A model generated the notes under the pieces. The model did not search any database and had not been told where the DNA came from. It worked only from the letters and a program-made list of their open reading frames with translations. Positions 1 through 7,626 of a stretch of 21,305 nt of DNA are shown piece after piece. Within the stretch, counting starts at the first letter, position 1. Each line of letters starts with the position of its first letter. Source of the DNA: Serpens sp035497635 (GTDB lineage Bacteria > Pseudomonadota > Gammaproteobacteria > Pseudomonadales > Pseudomonadaceae); assembly GCA_035497635.1 (NCBI GenBank), contig DATJDB010000176.1, positions 1-21,305 on the forward strand, read 5' to 3'. Made by a program: the position numbers and the translations under genes.

Positions 1-891
1 GACTGCATCCTTCTCGGTCATCAGCAGCGGCAGCGGCGGGCTGAAAGTCAGCTGCTCGGCGTCGTACTGCGCATGATCGGCGAAGGGATGGGCAATCGGG
101 CGCCAGTGTAGCGCTTCGAGGGTGGCGAAGAAACGCTGTGGATTGCCGATGCCGGCCACCGCATGCAGGCTCTGGTCCGGGGGGAAATAGCTCAGCGGGC
201 GGCGCGCGCCGCTGCTGACCTGCACCAGTTCGGTCGGCTGCAGGTGGAAGGCGTAACCTTCGGCGCGGTCATGGGTCGCACCGTTGAACAGCACGGCGTC
301 CACACTCTCCAGACGCTCCTCTGGCTCACGCAACGGACCCATGGGCAGGCAGCGGCGATTGCCCAGACCACGCGCCGCGTCGATCAGCACCAGCTCCAGA
401 TCACGAGCCAGGCGGTAATGCTGCAGACCGTCGTCACAAAGAATGAGATCCACGGGTTCGCTGTCCAGCAGGGCGCGCACCGCCCTGCCCCGGTCCGGAT
501 CGATGACCAGCGGCACACCGGTACGGCGCACGATCAATGCCGGCTCATCGCCGGTGACGGCGGCTGCCTGCTCGGGCAGCACTCGCCAGGGCAGGCTCGG
601 CGGCTTGGCGCCGTAACCGCGGCTGACTACGCCGACACGCAATCCGCGGGCCCGGCAATGCTGGATCAGCCAGAGAATCAACGGCGTCTTGCCGGTCCCG
701 CCGACCGTGATGTTGCCCACCACGATGACCGGCACCGGCGCACGGTAGATGGCGCCGCGCCCTTCTACGAAAGCGGCGCGCTTGCGACGCACCACACGGC
801 GATACAGGGATTCGAGGGGACGCAACAGGCCCAGTACCGGCAGATTTCGCTCCTGGTACCAGGCTTTCAGTAAACGTTCGGAAAGGCTCAT
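1..891 (-). CDS. lpxK: Tetraacyldisaccharide 4'-kinase LpxK (3' end cut off by window edge)
   Basis: LpxK phosphorylates the 4' position of the tetraacyl disaccharide 1-phosphate to give lipid IVA, a late step of lipid A synthesis at the cytoplasmic face of the inner membrane. The 297 codons present begin MSLSERLLKAWYQE and carry the P-loop VGNITVGGTGKTP at about residues 58-70. The visible part ends in LLMTEKDAV, a stretch typical of the C-terminal third of the family. Full-length LpxK is about 325-335 residues, so roughly 30-40 residues lie beyond base 1. The ATG overlaps the exbD stop by one base (TGATG), implying translational coupling. It is the last visible gene of the comEC-exbB-exbD-lpxK string. 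Identification is secure from the P-loop context and the neighbours. Confidence 0.96.
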   Translation of the reverse strand, partial: MSLSERLLKAWYQERNLPVLGLLRPLESLYRRVVRRKRAAFVEGRGAIYRAPVPVIVVGNITVGGTGKTPLILWLIQHCRARGLRVGVVSRGYGAKPPSLPWRVLPEQAAAVTGDEPALIVRRTGVPLVIDPDRGRAVRALLDSEPVDLILCDDGLQHYRLARDLELVLIDAARGLGNRRCLPMGPLREPEERLESVDAVLFNGATHDRAEGYAFHLQPTELVQVSSGARRPLSYFPPDQSLHAVAGIGNPQRFFATLEALHWRPIAHPFADHAQYDAEQLTFSPPLPLLMTEKDAV

Positions 892-1319
892 CAGGGCGTC
901 GCCTGGGCCTCGATCGTGGCAATCCGCAAACGCGAGAAGCCCAGCTTGCCGGCCGCGTCCATGGCAATGATCACCGCCTGATGCGGCGTCTTGCCATCGG
1001 CGCTGATGGTCAGCGGCAGGCTGTTGTCGCCTTCCGATTCCCGTTGCAGGGACGTCATCAGGCTGCTCAGATCGCTCTGCACCAGGGCCTTGCCGTTTAC
1101 CGCGAAGCTACCGTCGGCGCCAATCAGCACCTCCAGCGGTCGCACCTCGGCGTCCTCGGGCGGCGTGCCGCTGGCGGCCTCGGGCAGGTCCACCTTCAGG
1201 CGGGTTTCCCGGGTGAAGGTGGTGGTCACCACGAAGAACAGCAACAGAATGAAGACCACATCGATCAGGGGGGCCAGACCGATCTCCACGTTGTCCCGCT
1301 GTCTGCGCCGGAATTTCAC
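891..1319 (-). CDS. exbD: ExbD/TolR-family proton-channel subunit
   Basis: The protein has 142 residues. It starts MKFRRRQRDNVEIGLAPLID, followed by a single hydrophobic helix (about residues 18-38) and a periplasmic domain, which is the ExbD/TolR layout. The Asp in PLIDVVFILLLFF (D20) is the conserved membrane carboxylate that carries protons in this family. ExbD works with ExbB to energise an outer-membrane-directed partner such as TonB. No tonB lies in the window, so the partner is unknown. The ATG overlaps the exbB stop by four bases (ATGA) and the stop overlaps the lpxK start by one base. The pair corresponds to the lpxK-linked second ExbBD set of Pseudomonas. TolR is less likely because no tolA, tolB or pal genes are nearby. 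Confidence 0.9.
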   Translation of the reverse strand: MKFRRRQRDNVEIGLAPLIDVVFILLLFFVVTTTFTRETRLKVDLPEAASGTPPEDAEVRPLEVLIGADGSFAVNGKALVQSDLSSLMTSLQRESEGDNSLPLTISADGKTPHQAVIIAMDAAGKLGFSRLRIATIEAQATP

Positions 1320-1966
1320 GCCTTGCTACCCTCGCGCTTGTTGCTCTCGGCCAGGTCGACGCTGCGCTCACCATGCACTACGTCCACCAGCTTGATGGCT
1401 TCCTGTTCCATACCCACCACCAGTTCATCGACCCGACGCTGCAGGTAGCGATGGAAGAACAGCGCCGGAATGCCGACCATCAAGCCCGCGGCGGTGGTAA
1501 TCAGCGCCTTGGCGATGCCGCCGGCAAGCAGCGGTGCGTTGGCCATGCCCGAGCCCATGAAGGAGCTGAAGATGTCGATCATCGCCAACACCGTGCCCAG
1601 CAGGCCGAGCAGCGGCGCGATACCGGCGATGGTGCCCAAGGCGTTGAGGTAGCGTTCCAGTTCATGGATGACCCGCGATGCGGCTTCCTGGATGCATTCC
1701 TTCATGATGTCGCGGCCATGTCGGGAGTTGGCCAGGCCAGCGGCAAGGATCTCGCCCAGCGGCGAATTGGCACGCAGTTCCTTGAGGCGCTCGTGATTGA
1801 GCTTCTTGTCCTTGATCCAGCGCCAGACCAGACCCAGCAGGTGCGGCGGCGTGACCCGCGACGGACGCAGGGCCCAGAAGCGTTCGACGATGATGGCCGC
1901 AGCCGTGACAGAACAGAGAATGATCGGCAGCATGATCCAGCCGCCGGCTTTAACCAATTCCCACAC
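1316..1966 (-). CDS. exbB: ExbB/TolQ-family proton-channel subunit (GTG start)
   Basis: The 216-residue protein begins (M)WELVKAGGWIMLPI and has three hydrophobic segments at about residues 8-30, 108-130 and 150-175, the ExbB/TolQ/MotA topology. Segment 2 (GTIAGIAPLLGLLGTVLAM) is the family signature. The frame stays open upstream, but the GTG at 1966 is preferred. It has a GGAGG at 1976-1980 with a 9-base spacer, and the protein then starts where Pseudomonas homologues start. With ExbD it should form the proton-conducting motor of a TonB-like system in the inner membrane. It follows comEC by 70 bp and overlaps exbD by 4 bp. No convincing own promoter was seen, so read-through from comEC is likely. 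TolQ is the alternative, disfavoured by context. Confidence 0.9.
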   Translation of the reverse strand: MWELVKAGGWIMLPIILCSVTAAAIIVERFWALRPSRVTPPHLLGLVWRWIKDKKLNHERLKELRANSPLGEILAAGLANSRHGRDIMKECIQEAASRVIHELERYLNALGTIAGIAPLLGLLGTVLAMIDIFSSFMGSGMANAPLLAGGIAKALITTAAGLMVGIPALFFHRYLQRRVDELVVGMEQEAIKLVDVVHGERSVDLAESNKREGSKA

Positions 1967-1975
1967 TGTGGCAAT

Positions 1976-1980
1976 CCTCC
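1976..1980 (-). promoter_or_regulatory. Ribosome binding site fixing the exbB GTG start
   Basis: The minus strand reads GGAGG, then nine bases, then GTG. This favours the GTG start at 1966 over in-frame starts further upstream. Confidence 0.7.
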
Positions 1981-2036
1981 GGAAAAGTGGGCGCCACTCT
2001 ACCACAGGGCAATTTGTCAGCCGACAGTGCGGCTTC

Positions 2037-4259
2037 TCAGTTTTTTCGCCAGAAACGTCGCTCGGAACGCCAGGCTTGAGCGCCTGCATGGGCACCCAGC
2101 CGAATGCGCAGCGCGCCATCCGTCACATTGTCATGGATGTGGACGCCCTGCCGGACATAGCGGGCCAGCACCTGAGGGTGGGGATGGCCAAACGCATTGT
2201 GCGCGCCGCGCGAGAACAGCACGGTCGCCGGCGCCACGGCGGCGATAAACGCCGGCGTCGAGGAGAAGCGGCTGCCGTGGTGCGGCGCCAGCAACCAGTC
2301 GGCGCGCAGATCGAGGCCGCTGCCCAGCAGCACCGCCTCGGCGCGGGCATCGATGTCGCCGCTGAGCAGCAGCCGTTCGCCGCCGGCCTCAACCCACAGC
2401 ACGCAGGACGCGTCATTGCCACCGCGCGCCTGCGGCCAGCGCCAGACGTGGAACGCCACACCATCCCAATTCCAGCGCGCGCCGGACGGGCAGGCTTGCG
2501 CGTTCAGTCCGGCCAGGCGCTGCGGTTCGCCGCTCCACAAGATGGCGCCCGGCATGCGGTGCAGTACTGCCGACGCCCCGCCGGCGTGATCATTGTCGCC
2601 ATGGCTGATCAGCAGCGTATCCAGGCGTTTGACGCCCAAGGCGCGCAAGGTCGGCAGCACCACGCGCTCGCCCAGGTCGAAATCGCCAAAGCGGCCGGCG
2701 GCGTCGTAGAGCAGCGCGTGCTCGCGGGTTCGAATCAGCACCGCCATGCCCTGCCCCACATCCAGCTGCCAGACCTCCGCCTGCCCATCCGGTAGCGACT
2801 GCCGCGGAGGAAAGAGCAACAGCAATACCAACGGCAGGCCGAGCAGGCGTATCGGCACGCCAGCGGGCAGCAGCAAAAGCACCACACCCAGCGCACCGAG
2901 CAGCCAGACCCAGACCGGCAGCTGCGCACCCAGCCAGGCCGGCAACAGCGTCGCCAGCCATTCCAGCAGACCAAACAGCAGTTCCAGCGCCCCACCCGCC
3001 AGCCACCAGAGGCCCTCGGACAGCGGGGCAAGCGGCAGCAGCAATGTTGCCAGCAGCGCCAGCGGCACCACCAGAAAGCCGACCCAGGGCACGGCGAGCA
3101 GATTGGCCAGCGGACCGCTGACACTCACCGGCAGGGCCAGCGCCAGCAGCACCGGCAGCAGGCCCAGCGCGGCGGCCCACTGGGCGCGTCCCAGGCTGCG
3201 CCACCAGGACCAGGCGCCGAGTCGGCCGGCGAATACCAGCAGCAGCACGGCCACCGCCGCGTAGGACAACCAGAAGCCGGCCTGCAGACTGGCCAGCGGC
3301 TCTATGAGCAGCACCAGCAGCAGCGCGGCCAGCAGGGGCGTCCAGATGCCCAGCTGGCGAAAGCGCAGCCGCCAGAGCAGCACCAGGGCGAGCATGACGC
3401 AGGCGCGCTGCACCGGTACATCGAAGCCGGCCAGCCAGCCGTATCCGAGCGCGGCCGCCAGGGCCAGCGCACAGGCCCAGGGCAGCCAGGGCAGAAACCC
3501 GGGCCATAAGCCCAGACGCGCCAGCCCGGCCACCGCGCCGTAAATCAGCAGGGCGATCAGGCCGATGTGCTGTCCGGAAATCACCATCAGGTGCACGGTG
3601 CCGGTGTCCTGCAGCACACGCCAGTCGGCGCTCGACAGTCCCGAGCCATCGCCCAGCACCAGCGCCACCAGGCCGCCTTCGCGGCCGAACGCCGGCATGC
3701 CCAGCAGCCGCTGGCGCAAGCCGTCACGCCAGGCGTGCGCGCCCCCGGCCGCCACCAGCCGTTCCCCGCTTTTCACCGTGCCGGTGGCGCCAATACGCTG
3801 AGCCAGCAGCCAGGCCTCGTAATCGAAGCCGCCGGGATTGAGCATGCCGTGCGGCCGCTTGAGATGCGCCGCCAGGCGCCAACGCTCGCCGCTGTGCAGC
3901 GCCGGGCCTTGTGGCCAGCTGAGGCGCAGCCGGGCCGGCAGCTCGGCACGCCTGGAAGTTCCTTCCTCCAGTACGAAACGCACCACACCCTCGCGCTGCT
4001 CCGGCAGGCCGACCACTACGCCTTCCAGCCACAGAATCCGGCCGTCCAGCGCGGGATTCAGCCGGTCATCCAGCGCCAGCTGCGCCGAGGCGCAGGCCCA
4101 GGCCAGGCCGAGCGCGAACAGCCCCAGCGGATAGGTGCGAAAGGGAAGCAGCAGCAGACCGGCCACCGCCATCAGCAGCAACCAGGGCGTTCCGGGCAGG
4201 GCAGGAAGGAAGCGCAGGGCCAGCAGGCCTGCGCCAAGCGCCAGCATCCCTGTGCGCAT
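2037..4259 (-). CDS. comEC: ComEC/Rec2-family DNA-uptake channel protein
   Basis: The 740-residue protein has many hydrophobic segments. An N-terminal membrane part is followed by the competence domain (with MVISGQHIGLIALLIYG in its first part), more helices and a C-terminal metallo-beta-lactamase-like domain. That domain starts near LDVGQGMAVL (about residue 499) and has the metal-site motif SHGDNDHAGG at about residues 551-560. ComEC carries single-stranded DNA across the inner membrane in natural transformation, and the MBL domain is thought to degrade the non-transported strand. The frame continues upstream to 4511 inside lolE, but the ATG at 4259 is preferred: GGAG lies six bases ahead and the length fits Pseudomonas ComEC (about 740). 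It lies 56 nt after lolE and 70 nt before exbB. Confidence 0.93.
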   Translation of the reverse strand: MRTGMLALGAGLLALRFLPALPGTPWLLLMAVAGLLLLPFRTYPLGLFALGLAWACASAQLALDDRLNPALDGRILWLEGVVVGLPEQREGVVRFVLEEGTSRRAELPARLRLSWPQGPALHSGERWRLAAHLKRPHGMLNPGGFDYEAWLLAQRIGATGTVKSGERLVAAGGAHAWRDGLRQRLLGMPAFGREGGLVALVLGDGSGLSSADWRVLQDTGTVHLMVISGQHIGLIALLIYGAVAGLARLGLWPGFLPWLPWACALALAAALGYGWLAGFDVPVQRACVMLALVLLWRLRFRQLGIWTPLLAALLLVLLIEPLASLQAGFWLSYAAVAVLLLVFAGRLGAWSWWRSLGRAQWAAALGLLPVLLALALPVSVSGPLANLLAVPWVGFLVVPLALLATLLLPLAPLSEGLWWLAGGALELLFGLLEWLATLLPAWLGAQLPVWVWLLGALGVVLLLLPAGVPIRLLGLPLVLLLLFPPRQSLPDGQAEVWQLDVGQGMAVLIRTREHALLYDAAGRFGDFDLGERVVLPTLRALGVKRLDTLLISHGDNDHAGGASAVLHRMPGAILWSGEPQRLAGLNAQACPSGARWNWDGVAFHVWRWPQARGGNDASCVLWVEAGGERLLLSGDIDARAEAVLLGSGLDLRADWLLAPHHGSRFSSTPAFIAAVAPATVLFSRGAHNAFGHPHPQVLARYVRQGVHIHDNVTDGALRIRLGAHAGAQAWRSERRFWRKN

Positions 4260-4272
4260 CGGGTTCTCCGCC

Positions 4273-4290
4273 GGAGGCGTCCGTGCCTCC
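4273..4290 (-). other. Inverted repeat ahead of the comEC ribosome binding site
   Basis: Arms GGAGGC and GCCTCC with a 6-base loop lie in the lolE-comEC gap, directly 5' of the comEC ribosome binding site. No T-run follows, so it is not an intrinsic terminator. A role as an mRNA hairpin tuning comEC translation is possible but unproven. Confidence 0.4.
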
Positions 4291-4315
4291 AGGTTTTGTT
4301 GCGAGGAGTGAAACG

Positions 4316-5560
4316 CTACTCGTAGCGCAGCGCTTCGGCCGGCTGGGTGCGCGCCGCACGCCAGGCCGGGTACAGGGTAGCCAGAAAACTCAGGATCAGC
4401 GCCGCCGTGCAGATCAGCGCTACATCCAGCCACTGCAGGTCGGAAGGCAGGTAGCTGACGAAATAGATGTCGGAACTCAATATCTGCTGACCGCTCAGGC
4501 GCTCCAGCCAACCGACCAACGCGCTGACATTCAGCGCCGTCAGCACGCCGAGCACGCCGCCCAGCGCGGTGCCGACCACCCCGATCAGCGTGCCCTGCAC
4601 CATGAAGGTGGCCATGATCTGTCCGGGCGTGGCGCCCAGGGTGCGCAGGATGGCGATATCGGTGCGCTTGTCGGCCACCACCATGATCAGCGTGGCGATG
4701 ATGTTGAAGGCGGCCACCGCAATGATCAGCAGCAACAGCAGGCCGATCATGGTCTTTTCCATCTGCATGGCGGCAAACAGACTGCCCTGGGTCTGGGTCC
4801 AGTCGCCGACGCGAAAGCCCTCGCCCAACTGCGCGCTCAGTTCGGCGCCGATGCGCGGGGCGGCATACAGGTCGGTGACCGCCAGGCGCAGCGACGGCAC
4901 CTGGCCGGGCTCCAGACGCAGCATCTGCGCGGCATCGGCGATGTGCACCAGCGCCAGCGAGCCATCCAGCTCGGCGCCGACCTTGAAGATGCCGGCCACC
5001 GTCAGGCGCTGCATGCGCGGCGTGACGCCGGCGGCCGAGGCGCTGACTTCGGGCACGATCAGCGTCAGCTTGTCGCCGAGGCCGAGGGCGAAGCGCCGGG
5101 CGATCAGTTCGCCGATCACCACGCTGTAATCGCCCGACTGCAAGGCGTCCAGCGTGCCGCGCTGCATGTGCCGGCCGACGATGGACACCTGATCTTCACG
5201 GACCGGATCGATGCCATTGATCTGCACCGGCAGCATGCCGCCCTTGTAGGAGAGCATGCCTTCCAGCTCGGCCAGCGGTACCGCGCCCGTTACCTCGGGG
5301 TGTTCGAGCACGCGCTCGGCCACCGCCTGCCAGTCGTCCATCGGCGCAGCGGCGCTGAGGGTAGCGTGCGGTACGGTACCGAGGATGCGGCCGCTCATTT
5401 CCTTCTGGAAGCCGTTCATGACCGACAGCACCACGATCATGGCCAGTACGCCGAGGGTCAGACCCAGCATCGACGTCAGCGAAATGAAGGAGATGTAGTG
5501 ATTGCGTCGCTTGGCCCGGGTATAGCGGGCGCCGACAAACAGGGCCAGGGGTCTGAACAT
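4316..5560 (-). CDS. lolE: Lipoprotein-releasing ABC transporter permease LolE (LolC/E family)
   Basis: The 414-residue protein begins MFRPLALFVGARYTRAKRR. It has one N-terminal membrane helix (about 25-50), a large periplasmic domain and three C-terminal helices, the MacB/FtsX-like layout of LolC and LolE. The N-terminal block FISLTSMLGLTLGVLAMIVV and the C-terminal YPAWRAARTQPAEALRYE are nearly identical to the lolC product at 6242-7489, marking the two as paralogues. LolCDE extracts mature lipoproteins from the inner membrane and hands them to LolA. The start is five bases after the lolD stop, with a GGAG site inside lolD. The LolE assignment, as opposed to LolC, rests on its position after lolD, as in the E. 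coli order; many pipelines label both simply as LolC/E permease. Confidence 0.93.
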   Translation of the reverse strand: MFRPLALFVGARYTRAKRRNHYISFISLTSMLGLTLGVLAMIVVLSVMNGFQKEMSGRILGTVPHATLSAAAPMDDWQAVAERVLEHPEVTGAVPLAELEGMLSYKGGMLPVQINGIDPVREDQVSIVGRHMQRGTLDALQSGDYSVVIGELIARRFALGLGDKLTLIVPEVSASAAGVTPRMQRLTVAGIFKVGAELDGSLALVHIADAAQMLRLEPGQVPSLRLAVTDLYAAPRIGAELSAQLGEGFRVGDWTQTQGSLFAAMQMEKTMIGLLLLLIIAVAAFNIIATLIMVVADKRTDIAILRTLGATPGQIMATFMVQGTLIGVVGTALGGVLGVLTALNVSALVGWLERLSGQQILSSDIYFVSYLPSDLQWLDVALICTAALILSFLATLYPAWRAARTQPAEALRYE

Positions 5561-5565
5561 GTGCC

Positions 5566-6249
5566 CTACTCCGCCACCAGGCGGCCTTCGGCCAGCCGCA
5601 GCACGCGGTCCATCTGACCGGCCAGCTCAGGATCGTGGGTTACCACCAGGAAGGCGGTGTGCAGCGACTGGCTGAGTTCCAGCATCAGCTCCTTGATGCC
5701 TTGCGCGGTGTGCCGATCGAGGTTGCCGGTGGGCTCGTCGAGCAGCACCAGCGCCGGGCGGTTGACCAGCGCGCGGGCAATGGCCACACGCTGACGCTCG
5801 CCACCGGACAGCTCGGACGGCTTGTGTTCCAGGCGATGACCGAGGCCGACCCGGGCGAGCAGCTCGCTGGCCTGCTGGCGTGCTTCGGGGATCGGCGTCT
5901 TGCCGATCAGCAGCGGCATGCAGACGTTTTCCAGCGCGGTGAATTCCGGTAGCAGGTGATGAAACTGGTAGACGAAGCCCAGCGCCCGGTTGCGCAACAG
6001 GCCACGGGCCTTCTCGCCAAGCGCCGACAGCTCCTCGCCGGCCAGCCAGACGCTGCCCCGGCTCGGCGTGTCCAGCCCTCCCAGCAGGTTCAACAGCGTG
6101 CTCTTGCCCGAACCGGAACTGCCGACGATGGCCACGCGCTCGCCGGGCAGCAGCTCGAGCTGCACATCGCTGAGCACCTCCACCGGCTGTGGGCCTTCCT
6201 CGTAGCTCTTGCCCAGGTTGCGACAACTCAGGACCGCCTTGTCACTCAT
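5566..6249 (-). CDS. lolD: Lipoprotein-releasing ABC transporter ATPase LolD
   Basis: The 227-residue ABC ATPase has Walker A GSSGSGKST at about 43-51, signature LSGGE at 147-151, Walker B VLLDEP at 168-173 and the H-loop in VVTHD. The Q-loop region YQFHHLLPEFTALENV is characteristic of LolD. It powers LolC/LolE extraction of outer-membrane lipoproteins from the inner membrane. The ATG at 6249 (MSDKAVLSCRNL) overlaps the lolC end by 8 bp. An in-frame start 36 bases upstream inside lolC gives an atypical N-terminus and was not used. Length agrees with E. coli LolD (233). It belongs to a lolC-lolD-lolE operon and all motifs are intact. Confidence 0.96.
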   Translation of the reverse strand: MSDKAVLSCRNLGKSYEEGPQPVEVLSDVQLELLPGERVAIVGSSGSGKSTLLNLLGGLDTPSRGSVWLAGEELSALGEKARGLLRNRALGFVYQFHHLLPEFTALENVCMPLLIGKTPIPEARQQASELLARVGLGHRLEHKPSELSGGERQRVAIARALVNRPALVLLDEPTGNLDRHTAQGIKELMLELSQSLHTAFLVVTHDPELAGQMDRVLRLAEGRLVAE

Positions 6250-7489
6250 AACGCAAAGCCTCCGCAGGCTGGGTGCGCGCCGCACGCCAGGCCGGATAAA
6301 GAGTGGCCAGAAAGCTCAGCAGCAGGGCCGAGCCGCAGACCATCAGCACATCGTCCAGCAACAGCTGGGACGGCAGATAATCGATGAAGTACACCTCGGC
6401 ACTGAGGAACTTGTGGCCGAGCAGGCGTTCGAGCGCGGCGATACCGTCACTGATATTCAGGGCCGCAAAGATGCCGAGCAGCGCGCCGAGCAGCGTGCCG
6501 ATCACGCCGATCACCGTGCCCTGCACCATGAAGATGCCCATGATGCGCGCCGGCGAGGCACCCTGGGTGCGCAGGATGGCGATGTCGGACTTCTTGTCGG
6601 TCACCACCATCACCAGGGTGGAGATGATGTTGAAGGCCGCCACCGCGACAATCAGCAACAGCAGCAGGCCGATGATGGCCTTCTCCATGCGGATCGCCTG
6701 ATAGAGATTGCCGTGGGTACGGGTCCAGTCGCTGGCGAAGAATTCCTCGCCCAGGCTGCCGGCCAGCAGCCACGAAAGGCCTGGCGCCTGGAACAGGTCG
6801 GCGAACTTCAGGCGCAGGCCCTGCACCTGATCCGGCCGCCAGCGCTTGAGACGCGCGGCATCCTCGATATGGGCGATGGCCAGGAAGCCGTCGATCTCGC
6901 CGGCGCCGACATGGAAGATGCCGGTCACAGTGAAGCGCTTCATGCGCGGGAACATGCCGGCCGGGGTGACCGCCACCTCGGGCGCGACGAAGGTGACCTT
7001 GTCGCCGACCCGCACGCCGAGCTTTTCGGCGGCGCGATCACCGATCAGCAGGCCGAATTCGCCCGGCTGCAGCGCCGCCAGGCCGCCTTCGCGGAAGAAC
7101 TGCTCGACGATGGATACCTGATATTCGCGCGCCGGGTCGATGGCATTGATCAGGACCTTCTGCACTTGGCCCGCATGGGTGAGCAAGCCCTGCATTTGCG
7201 TGTAGGGGGCCACCGCCAGCACCTGGGGATGTTGCTGCAGGCGCTCGGCCAGCGCCGGCCAGTCGCTCAGCGCCTGCCCGGCTTCCAGGCTGGCGTGAGG
7301 CACCATGCCCAGCACCCGCTCGCGCATCTCGCGGTCGAAGCCGTTCATCACCGACAACACCAGGATCATCACCATCACGCCCAGCGCCAGGCCTAGCATG
7401 GAGGTCAGTGAGATAAAGGACACGAAACGGCTACGGCGCCGGGCTCGGGTATAGCGGGTGCCGATGAAAACAGCGAGGGGTCTGAACAT
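6242..7489 (-). CDS. lolC: Lipoprotein-releasing ABC transporter permease LolC (LolC/E family)
   Basis: The 415-residue protein begins MFRPLAVFIGTRYTRARRR. It has an N-terminal helix (about 25-50), a periplasmic domain with conserved LSVMNGFDREM just after that helix, and three C-terminal helices ending YPAWRAARTQPAEALRYE. It is first of the lolC-lolD-lolE operon, so it is called LolC by position. The frame is open to 7624, but the ATG at 7489 matches the family N-terminus and that of the lolE product. There is no normal ribosome binding site. Instead the start is preceded by TTTTTTTCTTC, and a GC-rich hairpin lies about 30 bases further upstream. The gene is divergent from the PilZ gene across 137 bp. 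Confidence 0.94.
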   Translation of the reverse strand: MFRPLAVFIGTRYTRARRRSRFVSFISLTSMLGLALGVMVMILVLSVMNGFDREMRERVLGMVPHASLEAGQALSDWPALAERLQQHPQVLAVAPYTQMQGLLTHAGQVQKVLINAIDPAREYQVSIVEQFFREGGLAALQPGEFGLLIGDRAAEKLGVRVGDKVTFVAPEVAVTPAGMFPRMKRFTVTGIFHVGAGEIDGFLAIAHIEDAARLKRWRPDQVQGLRLKFADLFQAPGLSWLLAGSLGEEFFASDWTRTHGNLYQAIRMEKAIIGLLLLLIVAVAAFNIISTLVMVVTDKKSDIAILRTQGASPARIMGIFMVQGTVIGVIGTLLGALLGIFAALNISDGIAALERLLGHKFLSAEVYFIDYLPSQLLLDDVLMVCGSALLLSFLATLYPAWRAARTQPAEALRYE

Positions 7490-7516
7490 GAAGAAAAAAA
7501 CATCCGTTCGGCCATG

Positions 7517-7542
7517 AAAACCGCCCCGTTCGGAGCGGGCGG
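7517..7542 (-). terminator. Terminator-like hairpin in the lolC leader
   Basis: On the minus strand CCGCCC and GGGCGG form a 6-bp GC stem around a 10-base loop, followed directly by TTTT. It lies 28 bases ahead of lolC and no minus-strand gene ends just upstream, so it would sit in the lol leader. Attenuation of the lol operon is one reading; a chance hairpin is another. Confidence 0.4.
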
Positions 7543-7583
7543 AACATCCCGGCTCGCCCATCTGGCTCTCGGACGCCGGGCGC

Positions 7584-7611
7584 CTTACACTCAGCCGACC
7601 CAGTTTGCCAT
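7584..7611 (-). promoter_or_regulatory. Candidate sigma-70 promoter for lolCDE
   Basis: The minus strand has ATGGCA (7606-7611) and TGTAAG (7584-7589) with a 16-base spacer, each 4 of 6 to consensus. It would place the transcription start near 7577. On the plus strand the same bases include TACACT (7586-7591), a possible -10 for the PilZ gene without a good -35. Weak evidence. Confidence 0.3.
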
Positions 7612-7626
7612 TGGATCGCCACACCC

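Noticed and set aside
2019..2034. AGCCG/CGGCT hairpin after comEC as a terminator
   Set aside because: There is no T-run after it on the minus strand and the stem is only 5 bp, so read-through into exbB is more likely.
4260..4511. 84-codon upstream extension of comEC
   Set aside because: It lies wholly over lolE and reads as shadow sequence; a good ribosome binding site and the family length support the start at 4259.
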